DNA of 64,000 bases. It comes from Tolypeutes matacus. Lineage: Eukaryota; Chordata; Mammalia; Cingulata; Chlamyphoridae. The notes beneath the pieces were generated by a model. That model saw only the letters and a program-made list of their open reading frames with translations, searched no databases and was not told the DNA's origin. The translations under genes and the position numbers were made by a program. Positions 59,700-64,000 of the stretch are shown piece by piece; position 1 is the first letter of the stretch, and each line of letters begins with the position of its first letter. The stretch is taken from positions 37,560,843 to 37,624,842 of the forward strand of contig JAKSZT010054304.1 in the NCBI GenBank assembly GCA_026826555.1, read 5' to 3'.

Positions 59700-62160
59700 A
59701 AACCGAGGAGGCAAAGCTCAAACCTGGAGTGAAGGGATTTTAGGAGCTAGAGAGGGCAGAGATGCTCAGAGGTGTGGCATCAGACATTGGCTTGGTATTT
59801 CCCATAGGTACATGGGAGAGGACTGGGCTGCGATGGGCAAGGCAGTGTTGTATGAGGACTACTGAGAATGGCGGTCTGAAAACTGAGCAGAGGAACCAGA
59901 GACCATACATTTCAGGGATATGTTGAGGTTCCAATCCAGCCAGCATCAGAAGACTCTTGAGAACCTTGAAAGACCAAAATTTAGGAGTAAAGTAAGGACA
60001 ATTCCTTAACACTAAAGACAAAAACAAGATACATCTGCCCTAACAAAAAATCAAGTTCTAACAAAGCCCGACAATATCAAGAGGATTCTCCAGTAATTCA
60101 ACAGCCTATCAAAACAAATCACAATTCCCTTTAAAAAGAAACAGCATAATTCCAAACTGTCCAAGTATCATGTATGATGGCTGGTATACAATTTTTAAAA
60201 TTACAATATATGTGAAGAACAGAAAAATATGACCCAAACTCGAAAAAAGCAATCAAAAGTAACAGAAACCAAAGTGAAAAGATGGCATTAGCAGGCAAAG
60301 ATTATTTTTAAAGCAATTATAAATATGTCTCAGGACATAAAAGCAAAAATTGGCATAGTGAGTAAATGGATGAAGAATTTTGAGATAGAAAAATGGAAAT
60401 TTATGAAGAAGTCATGAAGATTCCAGAACTGGAATTTTCAGAAAACTACACTAGAAGAGTAAAAACATATATGGAAAACTGCAAAGAAAGGCTCAGTAAA
60501 CTTGAAAATAGATTGACATTTTTTTTTCTGAATTCTGTCTATTCAAACTAAAGTTAAGAGAGAAAAATATTGGAAACATTAGAAAAGCCTAAGGTATCTG
60601 AGAAACAATATCAACTATTAGTTAAATATATGATAAGACACAAAGGAGAGGGGAAGTTAATTTGATTAAATTTCTTTAAGTCACATTTAATAAAAAGTGA
60701 TACATAAGCTCACAACTTAAGTAAGCTGTAATAGGCTAAAGATAACATATTAAAATCTCTTGAGAAAGAAAAAATACAAGGTGGGATAGTTATAAAGCAA
60801 ATTTGAGAAATAAAATGTAATAGTAAGTTAATTTTAAAGTACTTCATTAAGTCAGAAGAAAGCAGGAAAGGATAAATAAAATAAAAACAACAAAAAAGAG
60901 ATCAAATAGAAAACAAATGTCAAGATGGTAGACTGAATCCAACCGTGTCAATAATTACTACACAAATCAACTTATACACTAATTAAAAGGCAATGATTAT
61001 AAGACAAGATTTTAAGAAAGCAAACCCAACTATTTCTGCCTATAAAGGATTTACTTTAAAAATAAAAACACAGATAAACAGAAGATGAAAGAATAGACAT
61101 GCATATGTTATGCTAATATTAAGCATGAGAAAGCTGCTGTGATTGTATTAAGATCAGGCAAAATAGACTTGAAAACAAGACTAATTACCAGGGTTTAAGA
61201 AGAACACTTCATAATTATGAAAGGGCAGTGTAGCAGTTTGGCATTATTTATGAATTCTAAAAATAGATATTGGATTATATTTGTGAACTGGTCTTTTCCT
61301 CTGGGCATATTAGAGTATATTGGTTTCAGAGGTTTTGCTTTTACTTAATTAAATAATGATTAAGGCCTTTATTGGGCCCCATCAGTAGTAAATTGAGTCC
61401 CTGCCCCCTTCGTGGGCAGGGACTCACAGAGAAACTGCACCACAGAGAAGGGTGGTTGGAGTTTTTTGAGCTGGAGCCCAGGAGCAGGGCAACTAAGCCT
61501 GGAGAGAATCAAGCCCCAGGAAGAGAGACAGAGCCAGTTGCCTAATAGTCTATAGCTGGCCTTGTGAAGAGAGACAAAGCCTTGATAGCCTCATAGTCTA
61601 CAGCTGGCTTCGTGGAAAAAACAGAGGAGCTGAGCTCAAAGAGAAATGAGCCCTGGGAAGAGAGGAAGCCTGAACCCTGGCAGACATTGGCAGCCATCTT
61701 GCTCCAACACATGGCAATAGACTTTGGTGAGGGAAGTAACTTACGCTTTATGGCCTGGTAATGGTAAGCTTCTACCCCAAATAAATACCCTTTATAAAAA
61801 CCAACCAATTTCTGGTATTTTGCATCAACACCCCTTTGGCTGACTAATACAGGCAATTTATTTAGAAGACCTAATTATTATACATGTATGTGCATTTAAT
61901 AAGGGCCCTTCAAAATGCACAAAGCAAAACCTGACAAAACCAAAGAGTGAAATAGATAAATTTGCAATCCTAGCTGAAATTTTTAATACCTCTCATCAGC
62001 TACCAGGAAATGTAAACCAAAATATCAGTAAGGATATAGATCTAAACACCACCAATATAACTAGTAAATATACAGAATTGTATATCCAACAACATAAAAG
62101 AGAATTAAATAGTCCTATATTTGCTTTAAGAAATTGAGTATGTAATTAAAAACCTTAAAT
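59700..62160 (+). mobile_element. Old L1 LINE (ORF1-like to ORF2 start), split by LTR
   Basis: Sense L1. 59700-60540 is like an L1M 5'/ORF1 region (AACTACACTAGAAGAGTAAA). 60880-61228 matches the same ORF2 upstream zone as 50500-50800 (GTCAAGATGGTAGACTGAAT). 61852-62160 continues ORF2 (AGTGAAATAGATAAATTTGC, AATATCAGTAAGGATATAGA). No frame is intact. Confidence 0.65.
61229..61851 (+). mobile_element. MaLR-type solo LTR, family B
   Basis: Sense LTR of 623 bp, TGTAGCAGTTTGGCATTATT to GGCTGACTAATACA, inserted in L1. Flanks GGCAG (61224-61228) and GGCAA (61852-61856) match at four of five. It has AATAAATACCC near 61779. An inner segment around 61540-61620 appears to be duplicated (CTAATAGTCTATAGCTGG-like and CATAGTCTACAGCTGG-like). 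Confidence 0.85.
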
Positions 62161-62459
62161 TAAAAAAAAAAATTTGAAAATTAGATGTTTCTTCTGAAAT
62201 ATTATATCAAATTATATCAAACATTTAAGGAAAAATTCTTACTAATATTAGAGAGGAGATTCAGCTAATCTGAACATCTTAGCAAGTGACCACTTTCTCC
62301 CATTTATTTCCATGTATATTCTTCTCTAACTTCCTTTTGGTATAAGAGAAAATCACAAAACATTTTTACAATTAATAAAGACACACACCCTCTCTCAGAA
62401 ACTAGCTAGTTATTTACCCATGTCCATATTGTCCTGATACACTGTTAAGCCTTATTGCC
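62161..62459. other. Unassigned tract
   Basis: AT-rich, unrecognised. Confidence 0.5.
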
Positions 62460-62835
62460 CAGGTGCCTTACAAAATTAAATGTGATTGTTCTCACTCACA
62501 GCATGAGAACAGAAGTGAAGTGTCTTACCTCTGGGCCAAGGTAGTTTAGAGCCCATGTACCTTATCCACCACCATGCTCTGAATCTCACTTGCCTGCTAG
62601 CTGGATTCAAAGAATTTAGCCCTTGAAACCTAGTGGAGCCATAGATACAAGGAGCCTGGGTCCCTGACACTTAAATGGAGCAGCCCTAATCAGATCACCC
62701 CCCTTCTAATGATGCATTCACTTATTGACCTCTGCTGTGAATGAGAAATAAACCTTGATTATGGTAAGCCACTGAGATTTCAGTTTTGTTTTATTAGCTG
62801 TTAATCCACCCTAACTAATGATATCACTACACTTC
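62460..62835 (+). mobile_element. Old LTR relic (MaLR/ERVL-like 3' end)
   Basis: The end reads GAGAAATAAACCTTGATTAT, GTAAGCCACTGAGATTTCAG and CCACCCTAACTAATGATA, a layout typical of MaLR or ERVL LTR 3' ends (polyadenylation signal, 'aagccactgagattt', terminal 'ctaat'). The 5' end is not clear. Confidence 0.55.
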
Positions 62836-62871
62836 ATCTCCTCCTGCCAAACATAATAGCTAAACAAATAC

Positions 62872-63530
62872 TGTGGGAGTCCAGGGCCCAGACCCCCCAC
62901 TAATTCCTCAGCACACAGGGGCCGCTGCCTACGTGATCACCCATATGGAATGTCTTTGTTCTAAAACCCCTTATATTCCCCCTCCTTCTCCTGCTTCTTT
63001 GCTGAAAGCTAACTTCATTCATGCAGTGGCGGGCATGAGCTCTGGGAAGGGAGAATCCACGGTGGGAAATCCTGAGTTGTCCTATAATGTCCATGTGGGG
63101 AGGGGTGGCTGCCCTTCTTCAAGAGAATTAGGGGTTGCCCACTTGCTTGACCATTGTGGAACTCCACATGAGTATGGGAACACCCCAAAATGCTGATAGG
63201 AGTGCAGTGTGTGCTGCAAGAACAAATTGTCCTGAATGACATTACAACGACAGATACAGGCCATTATATATCTTGCCATAACCTAGAGAATTGAGTGGGA
63301 GAGAGTGTAAATTACAATGTAAACTTAATCCATGATTAATGGCATTGCTCCAAAATGTGTTCCTCAATTGCAGTGAATGTACCTCACTAAGGAAGGATAT
63401 TATCAATGTGGGGAAATGGGGGAGGTTTGGGGAGTGGGGCATATAGGAATCCCCAATATTTTTTATGTAATATCTATGTAATCTAAGTATCTTTAAAATA
63501 AATAAATAGATAAATATTTTACTTAAAATA
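62872..63530 (+). mobile_element. Probable LINE 3' end or other unclassified repeat
   Basis: A GC-richer part (62872-63235) leads into GCCATTATATATCTTGCCAT and TATTTTTTATGTAATATCTA, and ends in repeated AAATAAATAAATAGATAAAT at about 63498. The G-rich stretch near 63415 (GGGGGAGGTTTGGGGAGTGG) and A-rich end suggest an L1-type 3' UTR. I cannot match it to a named family. The 107-codon forward and 105-codon reverse frames have no domain match. Confidence 0.45.
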
Positions 63531-63547
63531 TTATGAAGTTTAGTAAA

Positions 63548-64000
63548 GATAGCAGGCATGCTGCCACAGCATTTGGGCTGGCCATTACAAGGGGCAGTAC
63601 GGTTAGCTACAGCGATTGTCTCAAGGAAAAGAAATCCCCCGCTTAGGAAAAAAAAAAGTTAAAGCTAGAAAGGGATTTGCAGACTTCCACCTCTGCCTTA
63701 GTGACAGCTCTTCTCTGAGCAACTAAATAAGAGAAATAATGATTCAGATGTACAAACTATAAAAGAGTTTTTAAATCATGTTAGAATGCTTGTGCAAAGA
63801 AAGGCTAAATCACAGATACAACATCCTGTACAAGCAGAAATGCTAAATAGGGCACTAGTCAGTGAAACCATGCTTGTAAGAAAACATTCTGCTAAAGAGG
63901 TAATTGAGCTAAGGACAACATTCTGACAGCAACTCCGCAAAACCTCTGCTGCCTGAACACTGTGGGCTAGTAGAGCTGATAAAATTAGTTTAATTACTGG
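63548..64000. other. Unclassified, possibly LTR-like, open at right edge
   Basis: Starts AGCAGGCATGCTGCCACAGC, with moderate GC, GCTAGAAAGGGATTTGCAGA, and no open frame of note. It looks repeat-derived and differs from MaLR families A and B, but it runs off the window and I cannot name it. Confidence 0.35.

Overview
The window is mammalian nuclear DNA, AT-rich and dominated by dead transposable elements. I find no intact protein-coding gene, no tRNA or rRNA gene, and no CRISPR array. The best clue to the host is a set of tRNA-Ala-like SINE modules (head about GGGAGCAGATGTGGCTCAAG, B-box-like GGTTCAGTTCC) that occur as monomers, dimers and trimers. They match what I recall of the armadillo DAS SINEs, so the source is probably the nine-banded armadillo (Dasypus) or a close xenarthran. 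That attribution is from memory, not from a search.

Layout. 1-1975 is the antisense internal (pol) part of an ERVL-class endogenous retrovirus that runs off the left edge. 3840-8277 holds three antisense MaLR-type solo LTRs in otherwise unassigned DNA. 11570-16225 is a decayed antisense L1 carrying DAS SINEs. 16648-19166 is an antisense processed pseudogene of BRD7, a bromodomain protein, with a long CTTT microsatellite inside its former lysine-rich coding segment. 19190-27885 has MIR and L2 relics, an LTR and an antisense L1. 27886-32945 is L1 sequence (3' end, ORF2 endonuclease, ORF1-like and 5' UTR-like parts, all antisense) invaded by at least four SINE insertions. 33000-46900 has L2, MIR, L1 and LTR relics.

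47392-50090 is an antisense L1 split by a complete MaLR provirus (47824-49949) with two LTRs, a tRNA-Leu-type primer site, gag-like remnants and 5-bp target duplications. 50095-55345 is a sense L1 split by a solo LTR at 51610-52348 with a perfect 5-bp duplication. 56051-56745 is a tandem array of four SINE modules. 57097-64000 has further LTR, MIR, L2 and L1 relics and an unclassified LTR-like stretch at the right edge.

The elements form readable nested layers: MIR, L2 and old L1 first, then MaLR LTRs into L1, and DAS SINEs into L1. The most notable observations are the BRD7 pseudogene with its internal microsatellite, the MaLR provirus with a one-sided GA expansion and a 60-bp repeat in an open frame, and repeated SINE insertion at one target site (30760-31315). 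I did not find convincing evidence of a new biological system.
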